A stretch of DNA of 64,000 nucleotides from Pegea sp. RAD2-039 (taxonomy: Eukaryota; Chordata; Thaliacea; Salpida; Salpidae): contig JAQGEQ010000299.1 of assembly GCA_034620365.1 (NCBI GenBank), positions 1 through 64,000 on the forward strand, given 5' to 3'. The notes under the pieces are model-generated. The model saw only the letters and a list, made by a program, of their open reading frames with translations, was not told where the DNA came from and did not search any database. The position numbers and the translations under genes were made by a program. Positions 37,595-51,945 of this stretch are shown one piece after another. Numbering within the stretch: the first letter of the stretch is position 1; each line of letters starts with the position of its first letter.

Positions 37595-40101
37595 TCATGC
37601 AGTAAAAGCGGAAGAGCTGCGAGAAAACTTCCAGTGGACTCCATCACTGTACGGTTGATGAGCAGATGGAAGTAAGACTCTCCACAGGAAGCTTCTAGAA
37701 GAAAAAATGACGTCACCGTCTGTGATTTGAGAAAATATTTAAACCTGCAACTGTTGAAGCCAAGAAGAAGCTTCCAGTTTGAAAAAACGCCAAAATCGTA
37801 CAAGTTGACAAATTGTAGCTTCAATTTTTTCAGTCTCTGCCTTTCTCTTTGATTAATTAGTTTCTCGATGCTAGTTTCACCGCTAGAAATAAGATAACAA
37901 TGCCAAGATGTCAAAGCTCCTAGAGCAAAAGTTACTCCGCTGCAGAAATCAAATCAAATTTGCATCATCGTTCAGCCATAAAACTCACCAACATAAAGTC
38001 CAGAGAAAGATGATATTGGCGTGATTGACTTGATTGTTAGTGAAAAAGATGGTGGTTGAGCTCAATTGGTTGCTTGCATCTATCAACAACTGATTAGATG
38101 ACAACTGAAGATGAACACAGAATACCTGCTGTTGTTGTTGTTGCGAATACATCCAAGTAATAATTCAGCCAAGTTTTCACTGATTCAACTCTTTCTTCCA
38201 GATTACAACATTCAGCAAACAGCGGAAATGACGTCACGATCACATAAAAAGTCCCTGACGTCATGAAGAAACAGAAAGAGATGAAATAGCGATGATTGAA
38301 GTTTCCAACGCAGTTATTGAGCCAAGCTGGAAAAATCAAGTTTGATTGACAAGTAGTTAGTTGATTGACAAGTAGTTAGTTGATTGACAAGTAGTTAATT
38401 GATTGACAAGTAGTTAGTTGATTGACAAGTAGTTAGTTGATTGACAAGTAGGTAGTTGATTGACAAGTAGATAGTTGATTGACAAGTAGGTAGTTGATTG
38501 ACAAGTAGTTAGTTGATTGACAAGTAGTTAGTTGATTGACAAGTAGGTAGTTGATTGACAAGTAGTTAGTTGATTGACAAGTAGTTAATTGATTGACAAG
38601 TAGTTAGTTGATTGACAAGTAGTTAGTTGATTGACAAGTAGTTAGTTGATTGACAAGTAGTTAGTTGATTGACAAGTAGTTAGTTGATTGACAAGTAGTT
38701 AGTTGATTGACAAGTAGGTAGTTGATTGACAAGTAGGTAGTTGATTGACAAGTAGGTAGTTGATTGACAAGTAGGTAGTTGATTGACAAGTTAGTTAGTT
38801 GATTGACAAGTAGTTAGTTGATTGACAAGTAGGTAGTTGATTGACAAGTAGTTAGTTGATTGACAAGTAGTTAATTGATTGACAAGTAGTTAGTTGATTG
38901 ACAAGTAGTTAATTGATTGACAAGTAGTTAGTTGATTGACAAGTAGTTAGTTGATTGACAAGTAGTTAGTTGATTGACAAGTAGTTAGTTGATTGACAAG
39001 TAGTTAGTTGATTGACAAGTAGGTAGTTGATTGACAAGTAGGTAGTTGATTGACAAGTAGGTAGTTGATTGACAAGTTAGTTAGTTGATTGACAAGTAGT
39101 TAGTTGATTGACAAGTAGGTAGTTGATTGACAAGTAGTTAGTTGATTGACAAGTAGTTAATTGATTGACAAGTAGTTAGTTGATTGACAAGTAGTTAATT
39201 GATTGACAAGTAGTTAGTTGATTGACAAGTAGTTAGTTGATTGACAAGTAGTTAGTTGATTGACAAGTAGTTAGTTGATTGACAAGTAGTTAGTTGATTG
39301 ACAAGTAGGTAGTTGATTGACAAGTAGGTAGTTGATTGACAAGTAGGTAGTTGATTGACAAGTAGGTAGTTGATTGACAAGTTAGTTAGTTGATTGACAA
39401 GTAGTTAGTTGATTGACAAGTAGTTAATTGATTGACAAGTAGTTAGTTGATTGACAAGTAGTTTGTAGATAGGAAGTAAACCTACGGCAATGATGGTCCA
39501 TTTTCAATCGACATCTTTTACAAACAGTACAATGATGTGTTCTTGGAGGTTTTGGAACAAGGCATCTTTTACAAATACTAGTAGTCATTGAACTTTTAAA
39601 TTTCTATGAACAAATATTATTAACTTGTGGATTAACTAAAACAGAAAAAAGCTTACTTCAGGCACTATCCCTGGGTCTGTACTTACAGCCTTATAATAAT
39701 GGAAAACAATCATCAATAACAAGTAGTGTCCATAAAATATGATGATTGTTGAAGTAGTTGATGATCTAACTGCTAACAGAAATGGAATAACACTTGTATA
39801 GTAGATAAAAACCACTATGCTTGTCAAGATCACCACCATTATAACAAATAACTAAAAAAAAGATTTATTAATTATTGCATCTGCTTTACTATTAAGTTAT
39901 TATCTCTTGTATAAAGATAAAACTTACAGGTCCGAGCCAACAGGCTGAAAACTGTACTACCTTGAAAATAGGTTCGAAAAGAGAATATGAAATATTTCCA
40001 TATTGGTTATAAGTTAATGAAATCCAACAAAAATAAAGGTAACTAATGTATTCACGAGTTTTCATAAAAGTTATTTTAAAATTGAACATTTTCTCTTTCA
40101 T
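37595..40101 (-). CDS. ZDHHC16: DHHC palmitoyltransferase, ZDHHC16 type
   Basis: Membrane S-acyltransferase of the ER/Golgi that attaches palmitate to cysteines. Seven exons (39928-40101, 39657-39851, 39486-39603, 38151-38326, 37989-38104, 37745-37939, 37595-37694) join in frame to 357 residues; human ZDHHC16 has 377. Landmarks: [12 protein letters not shown] after the second membrane segment, the Cys-rich zinc domain [17 protein letters not shown], the catalytic DHHC split across two exons ([21 protein letters not shown]), FCFFMTSG, and the ZDHHC16-specific [17 protein letters not shown] and NWKLLLGF. Donor and acceptor choices in exons 4-5 give a 46-nt phase-0 intron; reading through hits a stop. 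The 1159-bp intron 38327-39485 is filled by the 19-bp satellite array. Confidence 0.95.
38340..39466. repeat. 19-bp minisatellite with higher-order structure (ZDHHC16 intron)
   Basis: About 59 head-to-tail copies of TTGATTGACAAGTAGTTAG occupy nearly all of one ZDHHC16 intron. Three variants (GTTAG, GGTAG and GTTAAT ends) recur in a fixed order. A one-base-longer unit (GACAAGTTAGTTAG) appears at 38785, 39071 and 39376, spacings of 286 (15 x 19 + 1) and 305 (16 x 19 + 1). The array therefore has a higher-order repeat of 15-16 units, present about three times. Confidence 0.97.
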
Positions 40102-42290
40102 GATTGGAGTTTTTATAGAGACATTTATAACTGTTGATATAATTTAAAAACTTGATTATTGAAATTAAAATATTTTTTATAGAATTAGCTTAGCTATTTA
40201 TAAAATGAAAATTAAGTTAGACAATTTTAGATAATTAAACACAAATATTGCTTTACTTTTGTTTATTAATTCATATATATTTTACTAAGTTACTATTGTA
40301 AAAAAATTCAGAAAAAAGGGTTTCTTTATGAACCTACTAAAATTAATATGAAAAGAATAAAGATATTAAATTGATTTAATAAATAAAAGAGAAATTAAGT
40401 AGTTTAAAAGCTATGATTTAATGTAAAATAAAAAGATTTAACTAAAGAAATAAAAAAAACTAACAAAATAATATTCCAAGTAATTTTCTTATCAATAAAT
40501 AAAATCTAAATAAATATATTGTTTACAATTATTTTGTATAGACATTTTACATAATTTAAAAAAAAAAACCTACTATAACTTTTAAAATCCCCGAAAATGA
40601 AAGTTTTTATTTATTTAAGTTTAATATCGTAATAATCGATTATATATTGTAATAAAAATCAACTAAAATTGAAATTATGTTCAATAACATTTTGATGATT
40701 TAAAAAGTTATTTCGATTAGCATTTTAAAGCTAAAAATGTTGAACATTTTATAAACTTCCATCGACAAATTTAAATAAATTAAGTGTAATACTCAAGCTC
40801 TAGTTTACCTATAACCAGATTTTTTGTGGATAGATTTTTTTAATTTCCGTCTAAATTATTTTTAATATTTAAATCTTTAAATTAATCGTCTTGTTGAGAG
40901 GTCATTAAAGCTTAAAATTGTTATTTAAACCAGCGAACAAAGCAAAAGTTAAATTTTATCAAAAATATTAATTATTTTGAGTTCAGATAGTTTTTCTAAA
41001 TCATCTGATTTTTAATTGCTGTAAGTCGACAATTAAAGAAAGTTACTGATATGCCAGACTATATTACACATTATTTTGACTCTTTAAAATATTTCCTAAG
41101 GTTTTCTACCGTTGATGTTTTATTAGGTGATAATCATCTAAATGTTGAACTAAATTTGCCTATTTTTTACATAGAGTAGTTCGTTAATATTAATATATTA
41201 CGTTTTAAAACTTATTTCTTCTCCTTATCTGTTTATAATCTTTAAAAGTTATTTTTTATATTGATGTTCAGAACTATGTAGAGAATACAACGCAACCAGT
41301 TTCATCTTTTTTTGATTTGTAAAATCTACTTTTCCAATATATTTTAAAATAATGATTATTGAAAGTAAGGCTTTATAAAAAGAAGGATATTTAAATATTT
41401 TATTATTGCATAATAATCTTTTATAGTTATTAAATCTCTATTTTAGATTATGAATTACAGAATATCATCTTCTGACATTTCACGTGATACTTGGTTGTCA
41501 TGGCATTCTGATATTTTTAGTAATCTTTGTAAGACCTTAAAGCTTGGAGCTCATTTTTACTCTTCAAATTATCATTATGAAATTCAAAGACTTTTTGATA
41601 ATTTTCCTCCAAAGATGGAATTTGATTTCAGTTTTATCAGATGTAACATTAAGCTGAAATCATTTTCTTTATATATCAAAGTTGTTCTCATTATTGAAGA
41701 ATTAGTTTTAGATTCTGAACACGCCTGGAGCCGAACTGTGAATTTATTTCTAATTTCTTTGAATATTCTCAATAAAAAACTGTTATTCAAAAAACTGAAA
41801 ACGGGAAAAACAGTTTTCTCAAAACATATTAGATCTAAGACTATAATTTGATTTCGTTTACTGAATTTAATCCCATTAATTTTCCAAGAAAGGGTCATTA
41901 ATGACTAAACGGACACTAGTTTATGATTTAAAAAAGGGAGGGCCCTGCACTAGACAACTATCAAAAAGAAATTTCAAATGAAGTGTAGAAATTTAATAAA
42001 GAATATTTATTATGTTTTTATAAATACTCATTTATAGCTGCTTATCTATTTTATAGAAATAATCATTGCATTCAAGCAATAAGTTAACAGCAAAGAACAA
42101 ATAATTTCAATTAATTTCTGAAATATAAAGTTCACTTAACAATTTTGAAGCTCTATATGAACATCAATATTAGTGAGGTTACCATAAAAAAAACTTGATC
42201 AATCTGAAGTAAGAAAGGCCATTTAGTGCTTGTAAATTGTAAACATTAAAAAAAACGTTTTAGAAAGTTGCTGCATAAATTAATAATGAA
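40102..42290. other. AT-rich intergenic stretch, one unexplained open frame
   Basis: Low-complexity AT-rich DNA lies between ZDHHC16 and the GPX-like gene. The one item of note is the open frame at 41450-41851, listed separately. Confidence 0.5.
41450..41851 (+). CDS. Hypothetical open frame, 133 codons
   Basis: An uninterrupted ATG-to-stop frame of 133 codons in a very AT-rich region. It opens with MNYRISSSDISRDTWLSWHS and has mixed composition, including Trp, His and Cys, unlike the Lys/Asn/Phe-rich chance frames nearby. I recognise no family or domain. The sequence just before the ATG (CTATTTTAGATTATG) could be a 3' splice site, so it may be an exon. The opposite strand also has a 104-codon open frame, which weakens the case. 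Confidence 0.25.
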   Translation: MNYRISSSDISRDTWLSWHSDIFSNLCKTLKLGAHFYSSNYHYEIQRLFDNFPPKMEFDFSFIRCNIKLKSFSLYIKVVLIIEELVLDSEHAWSRTVNLFLISLNILNKKLLFKKLKTGKTVFSKHIRSKTII

Positions 42291-42291
42291 A

Positions 42292-43340
42292 TTACAGTTC
42301 AACATGATCAGTTACATTATTTATCACATTAAGAATTTTAGTTTTCAGACTTTCAATCGATTTATTTGGTCCCCAACCACCAACCACTTGACCATCACGG
42401 TTCACAAGGAATTTCCAAAAGTTCCAATTTGGTTCCAGACCACTTTTGTCTGTAAACAAATTACAATCTAGAAATTAATCAAGTAAAAGAATAAATTACC
42501 TTTTATATGATTATAAAGTGAGTGGACATTATGGCCTCGGACATTTATTTTTCCAAACAAAGGAAAAGTTAGTCCATAATTGGTGCTAACAAATTCTTCA
42601 ATCTCAATGTTATCATGGGGTTCCTGGTTGCCAAACTGGTTACATGGAAAAGCTAAAACTGTAAAATCCTTATCTTTCAGTTCTTCTTGGATTTGAACCA
42701 TTTGTTTATAGTGATCATGTGTGTAAGCACATTCACTTGCAACATTAACCACTAAAGAGACCTGTAAACAAGATTAAAAAAAATAAAACTTCATTATTAT
42801 ATAAAAAAACAGTTTTGTGAACTCTGATATATTTCATGTTTATAAAATTGGAGAATTTTTTTTAATTCTTCTGCAGTTATATCTTTTTAGAGTTAACATT
42901 AGTTCAAATAAAAAAAAAACATTTTTGTAAAGTTTTAAAACTTATAAAAAATTTGGAAATACTGAAAAGTGATGACGTCATTATCGGCAAAGCATTAAAA
43001 ATATATTTTAGAAAAATGTATGATGGAAGGTTTACTTTGGTTTGAGATGAAACCATTTTTGTTGTATCTTCCTTTTTATGATATTTCACAGAAAATAAAC
43101 TAAAGATTATTTTTAAGATTATTAAAAATTGTTATTTGATCATAAATTTAACAAAATATAAAAAAATGTCAAACAAACTTTTCCTCTAAACTCTTCTAAA
43201 TCAACTTCTCGTCCAAGAACATCAACAACATGATGAGAGTAGAAATCCCATCTTCCAAATTCACTGCCTCTTATTCTACATATTAAGAATATATGAAATA
43301 TCAAAAATAAAATCAAAAAACGAAAACACCCAAGAACCAT
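42292..43340 (-). CDS. Glutathione-peroxidase family, ER-type GPX7/8-like (Cys form)
   Basis: Thiol peroxidase. Three exons (43179-43340, 42500-42761, 42292-42449) join to 193 residues (human GPX7 187, GPX8 209). The N-terminus (MVLGCFRFLILFLIFHIFLI) is a signal or membrane anchor. The active-site motif is VNVASECAYT, with cysteine in place of selenocysteine. The family blocks LAFPCNQFGNQEP and PNWNFWKFLV supply the Gln and Trp/Asn partners. The protein ends in HVEL, which resembles the ER-retrieval tails of GPX7 (REDL) and GPX8 (KEDL). An ER-lumen role in disulfide chemistry is inferred from those features. One intron contains TGACGTCAT at about 42972. Confidence 0.92.
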
Positions 43341-43884
43341 TTTCTAAATTTCACTTTTAAATCTATAAATAGTTTAAACCAGAAGGCCAGTTCCGCTTCA
43401 CTAACTTTAGTCTCTTTTTCTATTTCTCTCTTAGCTCATAATCTAATTCTAGATTTCTATTAACTTGTAACAAATTTCTACAAGTAAAATTTTGTTATTC
43501 TTTTTAGGTGAATAAATTTAACCAAAAAGCTAATAAGCAGTAATATTAACAAATTATCACAAAAGTAGTAGACAAGATAAAATAGTTTCTTATAAAATAA
43601 TAAACTTTAAGCAACAATTTCTCGAACCAAATATCAGAAATATTCCCAAATCTTTGCTTTCTACTTATTCAATATAAACTTGTACCTTCTTATCAGACGT
43701 TTTTATTATTTGAACAGAAGAAAGGGGTATATGAATGAAGTAATCCTTTATAGTAAGATCTATTAAAAATGTACTTTCAAAATTGATCAAATGTTATTAT
43801 ATGAGCTATTAGAACGATCTGAATGTTTTACAAATTTTAGGGATAAAAGTATCTTCTCAAAAACTATTTTTGTGATAAAAATTG

Positions 43885-44300
43885 AATCACTATTTTCCAC
43901 CAATAGATTTATTATTCAACGAATATCTTCGGTCCTAGACCTTAGCATTACTCTATCATCTGAATTTAAATGGCGCAATTATGTTTCCAAGATCTTTGCA
44001 AAATCATTTAACTTTGTAATATTTCTATAAAATTAATCAATCAACTTTGTCTTCCTTATTATAAAGACCTTTAATTATAAGGATCCATACTTTTTTATAA
44101 ATCTTTTCAAATTGTACGTACGTCCAATTCTTGAGTACAATGCATGGATGCCATATCAAGTTGGTGATATCAAAAAAATCGAATGTGTTCAGGCCGCATT
44201 TATGAGATTAGTATGCAGGAAACTTAATATTAAATATGATAATTATAAACATCGTTTCAGTTTCTTCAAATTAGATACTTTAGAAAGTTCGAAAAATATT
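43885..44300 (+). mobile_element. LINE fragment, copy C
   Basis: Decayed piece of the ORF2 C-terminal region, with RFIIQR.SSVLDL and YVRPI.EYN...W.PYQV words matching copy B at about 26870-27150. It has frameshifts and deletions and lacks both ends. It lies in the spacer between the GPX-like gene and alpha-tubulin. Confidence 0.88.
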
Positions 44301-44996
44301 CTTTAAGAGTTATGAATTTTTCAAAGCAGCAAATTTATGCTGAAAAAACTTCTTAAGAAATTAAAAACAGAAGTTTCAAAGCTTTTTTAGTATTTCGAAA
44401 TAGTAAACAAATTCATTTAAAATATTGATGAAAAAATCCTATTTTGATTCGTATAGAGATGCTGAAAGACTGAAAAGATGAACTAAAGCTCTTAAAATAA
44501 ACAAATCAAATACTCATAATGCACTCAGTACATTTAAGAAATCGTTTATGTCCTTGTACTATTTATGAGAAGCGCTAATATAACAAAAATATCAATTTTT
44601 TTCAATGAAATCTGTTTAATATCCTTTTAATGACTTTAAACTTGAATTTAGTGATCCTAACACAAATCAATGTTAGTTGAAAAAAGAAAGTATCAAACAT
44701 AAGTAGAAAGGCCTCTTTATTTATTAAATTGCTTAAATTTAGATAATTAGAAGTTTAACAAAGTTAGGCAAAATGAAATGAAAATATTTAGTTAAATTGT
44801 GTAATTAAATAAAAACACTCCTTGATCCACTGATTTTATGCTAAATAAATAAGAAATCACAAAAATTATTGATTAATATCTTAAATCTTATAAGAATAGT
44901 TTGAATACTGGTTGTAGTATTTGACTTTTGGAATTTTTATATTAAAACTGGGTTTTTACAGGAATTTGATATTATTTACATACTCATTTTATTTGA

Positions 44997-45051
44997 CCAA
45001 TGAGAGCCAAGTATTTTGAGCCACAAATCAAACTGCCCGCCCTTTATATAT
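44997..45051 (+). promoter_or_regulatory. Putative alpha-tubulin core promoter
   Basis: A CCAAT box (44997-45001), a GC-box-like GCCCGCC (about 45035-45041) and a TATA-like TTTATATATG (about 45043-45052) lie in order 80-130 bp upstream of the alpha-tubulin ATG. This arrangement suits a strongly expressed gene. It is inferred from position only. Confidence 0.6.
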
Positions 45052-45128
45052 GACACCAAAAGTTTAATATCATTTTGAGTATCAAAGTTTTTATTGACTT
45101 CATTATTCTATCATCATAAAACGAAAGA

Positions 45129-47315
<2,187 letters not shown>

Positions 47316-47918
47316 ACAACCAATCAAAACCCTCCTTGCTTATATCTAGTATCAAAACCATCTCGTGTACTACTTGCCCACAAACTGTCCATATGTTTGT
47401 GTTACCGTCCACCTTGTATTCCTAGAAACTGCAATAAGTTAGAATAGTTTTATGTAGACAACAGTAGAAGTTACTTGCCACCTATAAGACATCTTAGATT
47501 GCTGCCTTTTAGATGAATAATTCCATAATTTTTTGCTTGCCTTACTTATCTCTTTTATTTACAATCACTTAGAGATTGTAAGAACAACTCACTCGCTATT
47601 TTAAAAAACAAATTTGATTTTTACTGATTATCCTGACGTCTTTGATGCCAATACATGAATATAAGAGGAGTTGGTATGTTTCAACAATTATTTATTGACT
47701 AACAAGCTTTCATTGAAATCTTTCTAACAATGTCTAGTTGACGAAAACTTATATTAAAATCGATTCAATGCAGTTTAGATTCAAAGATGTCAGCTTCGGT
47801 GGAGTTTTATTCATTAGTTTCATAATAATTTCAATCAATAAATTAGTTAGGTTAAAATTTCAAAATAGAATTTGACGAAAATATTTGATTTTCTTCTAAA
47901 ATCTCCTTAATTTAAACA
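47316..47918. other. Alpha-tubulin 3' flank
   Basis: Probably the alpha-tubulin 3' UTR and spacer. I see no second gene and no clear canonical poly(A) hexamer close to the stop. Confidence 0.4.
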
Positions 47919-48090
47919 GTCCTGCTTGGTGGTGAAGCGGTTACTACACCTACCTTCTAGCTAGGAAGTACCGGGCTCGACCACAGGTGGAGACATATAA
48001 AACTCCTGAGAAAAACCATAAAAAACTCGTGAGAATGTGTGTTGGTGAGATGTGCTATCTTTAGGCACCCTCTTTCGTACTTATATATAT
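47919..48090 (+). mobile_element. tRNA-derived SINE, copy 2
   Basis: Second copy of the SINE at 34265-34450. It has the same order of A-box-like TGGTGGTGAAGCGG, B-box-like GGGCTCGACCACAGG, the two ACTC.TGAGAA words, and the LINE-like tail ending in (TA)n. It has a short deletion after the A box and a mutated B box. It ends within about 20 bp of the outer edge of the left arm of the inverted duplication. Confidence 0.88.
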
Positions 48091-48780
48091 TAATAAATTT
48101 CAAATAATCCACGTACGTCATAAGAAATTTTCCACAGCTCTTAACTTCGTTAGTGACAATTATCCAGATAATAACATTTTGTTTTCATTACATCATGTCT
48201 TGTTTGAAAGTTATGTGAATCTCATGGTGAAACTCTATCTTTTAAGAGAAAACTTTTTTATTGTAGTTATAGGGTCTTTTTAGAAAATAGAGATCTTTTT
48301 AAAATACAATAATAAAAAGGTTGATGGCTATTGATAAATTCAAAGTCTAGTTTATCAAACTAAATTAAATCTACAAAAAATACATTAGAAAGTAAAAAAA
48401 ATTTTTAACATATACTTTGACTTATTTTGAAGCCGGTTTATTTGTTACTTAAAAATGAGAAAATGATAACGACATTTTTGCTTAAACAATGCGATGAACA
48501 AATAGAGATATTATATTTATTTAAGCTATTTAATTTATTTGAAAAATTTGGTATATACATTTTATTCATTACTCTTATACAGATTTTTTATTTATTTTAA
48601 CTATTTTTTAAGTTGTTAAATTTTCATAAAAAATCTTTATTGCAACTATTAATATATTTTGAGATTAAATAGTTCAACTGTTCTCTATAATCATCATTAG
48701 AAAATAAAATTCAAACTGTTGTAAGTTTGTATACTCAATTCATATACGATAAACATGAAAAAAAATATAAAAAAAAAGAA

Positions 48781-48852
48781 TGCTGTAACCAGGATTCGAA
48801 CCTGGGTTGTCACGGCCACAACGTGAAGTACTAACCACTATACGATTACAGC
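48781..48852 (-). tRNA. tRNA-His (GTG), copy 1
   Basis: A 72-nt cloverleaf with acceptor GCTGTAA/TTACAGC, anticodon loop TTGTGGC (anticodon GTG) and T-arm GGTTCGAATCC (B box). The discriminator is A. A T-rich run follows the 3' end on the minus strand. It lies 5 bp downstream of tRNA-iMet. Confidence 0.97.
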
Positions 48853-48857
48853 GCATG

Positions 48858-48929
48858 TAGCAGAAGATGGTTTCGATCCATCGACCTCTGGGTTATGGGC
48901 CCAGCACGCTTCCGCTGCGCCACTCTGCT
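48858..48929 (-). tRNA. Initiator tRNA-Met (CAT), copy 1
   Basis: A 72-nt tRNA with acceptor AGCAGAG, anticodon CAT, the initiator hallmark of three G-C pairs flanking the anticodon loop (GGGCCCATAACCC), and T-loop GGATCGAAACC instead of the elongator TTC. It is near-identical to animal initiator tRNA. This copy has one G-U pair at the acceptor base (TTCTGCT against CTCTGCT in copy 2). Confidence 0.97.
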
Positions 48930-49184
48930 GAGAGCTGATATTACTAATGTTGATTAAATTGTAAAATTTTTAGAAATTTAAAACTATGTTGAAAAAATTT
49001 ATTCTTATTAATTTTCTGTAATCATTACTAGATTACGATTCCAACAACCAAATATTTTAATTTTTCAAAACGAAATTTTGAATCGTAAATTTTATTGTGA
49101 ATAAATTGTGAATTTTTATACTGATATCACTACAGCAAACATTCAAATAATTTTGTTATTCCATCTTATAATTAGAGATTTGGT

Positions 49185-49545
49185 AAATAAAAATCTCATG
49201 TAACACATGGCATTTCAGTAGTCCTCAAAGCTTATAACAGTGAACAATTACATGGAATGTTAATAATATAAAAAAGATAAAAAAAATCACAGTTTAGAAA
49301 TGACAATGTTTGCAATATTATAAAGTTTCAACTTCTGCTTGAACAACGCGAGTGATTCTGACATGACAATATCTGATGGCAGCTGGTTCCATGTACTAAT
49401 TATGTGGTATGAGAAAAATTTGCTCTAATTAAATTACCAAGTGATATGGGCTTATTAAGATGTAATGTGTGTCATCTGAATTGATATAACTTGAGGGAAG
49501 GACTAATGGAAAAGAAATCATCGAATTTAAGGTAAATTAAAATAA
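49185..49545 (-). mobile_element. LINE 3'-end fragment, copy E
   Basis: Minus-strand fragment covering the end of ORF2 (degenerate) and the 3' UTR, including TGGCATTTCAGTAGTC and AACAGTGAACAATTACATGG. The terminal tail is missing. It lies inside the inverted-duplication spacer. Confidence 0.85.
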
Positions 49546-51010
49546 ATATTATAAAGTTTGTTGTAAAATTTACTACAATTTATTCTTTTTTGTAGAATAA
49601 CAGAAAGTATTCCTGTTTTTAAAATATAATTATGTGATCCATGTAATTCTATTTACACACAAAGAAATCATTGAGTAGCTTGCATTGAAAATATGTTGAT
49701 GGCTTTATATAACAACTTGTTGGTTTATGAATTGAGTTTTATACAAACTTATAAGTTTTAAAAATATTGTTTTCTTGTTTTACTCAATCTTGTACAAAAA
49801 ACAAAGCTCTAAAAGATACATCTTTGACATCATATTTTCTTTTCCATGCATTGAATTATAAAATTAAATAATTTTTGTTTGTTTCGACTGACTTCAAAAT
49901 TCATTATTAGAAGCTAATTTTTGGCATTTTCCGGTTTAAAGTAAACTGGATAATTTCTGAGGTAAAAAATGTTCATTTCAATTTAAACATAATTCAAACA
50001 TTTTTAAATAATTCTAGATCATTTATAGATTGTTTTCTTGATTGCATTAAAAATGCAGCGCTATAAAAAATATTTAAAATGAGTTTAAAAAATAATTTTC
50101 TGTAATATTATCTGAGTTTGTTAAAATTTCATTACTACAAAATTATTTGATATTTTTTTGATTATTAATTTTTTTTTACTTTATTCTAATTATAATTTTA
50201 TTCAAACTCTATATTTTTTTAGTTTCTTATTAAATCATATTGTTTTTTTTATTATTTTCCTGACGAAAGTTGTAAAAGTTTGTTAATTTAAAGTCAAATT
50301 TATGAAAAGTTAAAAATAAATTTAGTTTATTTTTTATTTTTAAATCTACATTCAAGCTTTAGAAGTTTTCAGAAAAATCTTTCCTTAAATGTTTACAATT
50401 TTAGAACTATTTAATCTAACAGAAAAACTAATCATAAAACATGTACATTTTTTCTGTCTTGGAAACACAACTTCAAAAACTAATAAATTTCCAGTAATAT
50501 GTAATTTTCAAAAACATATGTATTTATCTAAAAATATAATATATTGAGACACATGTATATTTTTGATAAAACAAATCTTCTTAAGAATAAAACTATTTAA
50601 ATTTTTTTAAATTGGTTGCAATGTTTATTTATTTCAATAAATTTCATGATCTATAAAAACTTTAAAAGCCATATTTGAAATAATTCTAATAATAAACAAC
50701 TATATGAAGTTTTAATCAGTAAAATTTTTGAAAGTTATTATTAAACTTTTATTTCAAATATAATTACTGTATAATTGCTAAACTAACTTGGGATGCTGTT
50801 TACTAATCCCTAGATGTATGATAAAAAGACAAAAATCTAGATGTAATTTCATAATAAAAAGTTATCATTTAACTAAATAGATATTCTTTTGTTTCAAAAT
50901 TTTGTTTGTAAAAGGTTTTTTAATAAATTAATAGTTAAGTTAAAAATAATCAAAAAAAGACTAGTATTTAGTTTTATAAAGCTTTTATTTTACGTAATAT
51001 TAAAAAAAAT
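49546..51010. other. AT-rich spacer, nothing recognised
   Basis: Very AT-rich DNA between LINE copy E and tRNA-Ser. Small open frames such as 50889-51107 run into the tRNA and are not credible. Confidence 0.5.
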
Positions 51011-51011
51011 T

Positions 51012-51093
51012 CGCTGCGAGCAGGATTTGAACCTACGCGGGGAGACCCCATTGGATTTCAAGTCCAACGCCTTAACCACTCGGCCATCGCAGC
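51012..51093 (-). tRNA. tRNA-Ser (TGA)
   Basis: An 82-nt class II tRNA with acceptor GCTGCGA/TCGCAGC, D arm GGCCGAGTGG, anticodon TGA in loop CTTGAAA, a long variable arm (GGGGTCTCCCC) and T-arm GGTTCAAATCC. It looks functional. It is single-copy, in the spacer of the inverted duplication. Confidence 0.97.
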
Positions 51094-51269
51094 TGATGAC
51101 TTCATAAAATTTTTTCATTTGTAAAATATCAAAAAAGCTTTGTGACAATTAACAAGATTACCTTGATTTTAATTAGTATTATAAAATAAAGTCGTTAATA
51201 AATATTTTTTCTTTAATCTACTAAAAAAATGTCTTTATTTTTTAATTCTCAATATTAAAAATGTTAATT

Positions 51270-51945
51270 ACGTCCAATTGTTAAATACAATGTTAGTGCA
51301 TGGATGCCATATCAAGTTAGTGATATCAAAAAAATCAAATCTGTTCAGGCAACATTTACGAGATTAGTATGCAGGAAACTTAATATTAAATATGATAATT
51401 ATAAACATCGTCTTAGCTTCTTCAATTTAGATACTTTGGAAATCCGACGGACTAAATACGACCTAATTCTTATTTTTTAAATTATCCACAATTTAATTGA
51501 CATTCAGTTTGATGATTTCTTTTCTATTAGTCCTTCCCTCAAGTTATACCAACTTAGACGGCACAGATTACATCGTAATAAGCCCATATCACCTGGTAAT
51601 TTAATTAGAGCAATTTTTTCTCTTACCGCACAATTAGTACATGGAACCAGCTGCCATCAGACATTGCCATGTCGAAGTCGCTCGTGTCGTTCTAAAAGAA
51701 GTTGAATCGTTATAATATTGCCAACATTGCCATTTCTAAACTGTGATTTCCCCCCCTTTGTTATTATTAGCATTCCATGTAATTGTTAACTGTTATATGC
51801 TTTGATGACTACTGAAATTCCATGGGTTACATCTTTTACTTTCTATATTTCTAACTTACTAGATATTATTTGTGAGAATGTGTGTTAGCGGGAGGTACTC
51901 TCTTCAGGCACCCTCCTTTGCATTTATTAAAATAAATAAATAATT
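51270..51945 (+). mobile_element. LINE 3'-end fragment, copy D
   Basis: A 5'-truncated LINE covering the last part of ORF2 (CGTCGTTCTAAAAGAAGTTGA end, 3' UTR) through the intact 3' tail: GAATGTGTGTTAGCGGGAGG, then GGCACCCTCCTTTGCATTTA and (AAAT)n. It gives the clearest view of the true LINE 3' end. Stops break the coding part. Confidence 0.9.

Larger units (their letters stand above)
48110..49025. repeat. Inverted duplication, left arm
   Basis: About 0.9 kb that reappears, reverse-complemented, at about 52590-53490. Similarity covers the tRNA pair and also the AT-rich flanks (for example AAGCCGGTTTATTTGTTACTT at 48433 and its complement near 53165), with scattered substitutions and small indels. 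The arms are separated by about 3.5 kb. Confidence 0.95.

Noticed and set aside
38107-38127. Apparent 21-nt intron in ZDHHC16
   Set aside because: Removing it leaves the reading frame in a stop; a 46-nt phase-0 intron (38105-38150) restores the conserved protein.
42500-42761. Selenocysteine at the GPX active site
   Set aside because: The codon is a normal cysteine codon (VASEC), so no recoding is needed.
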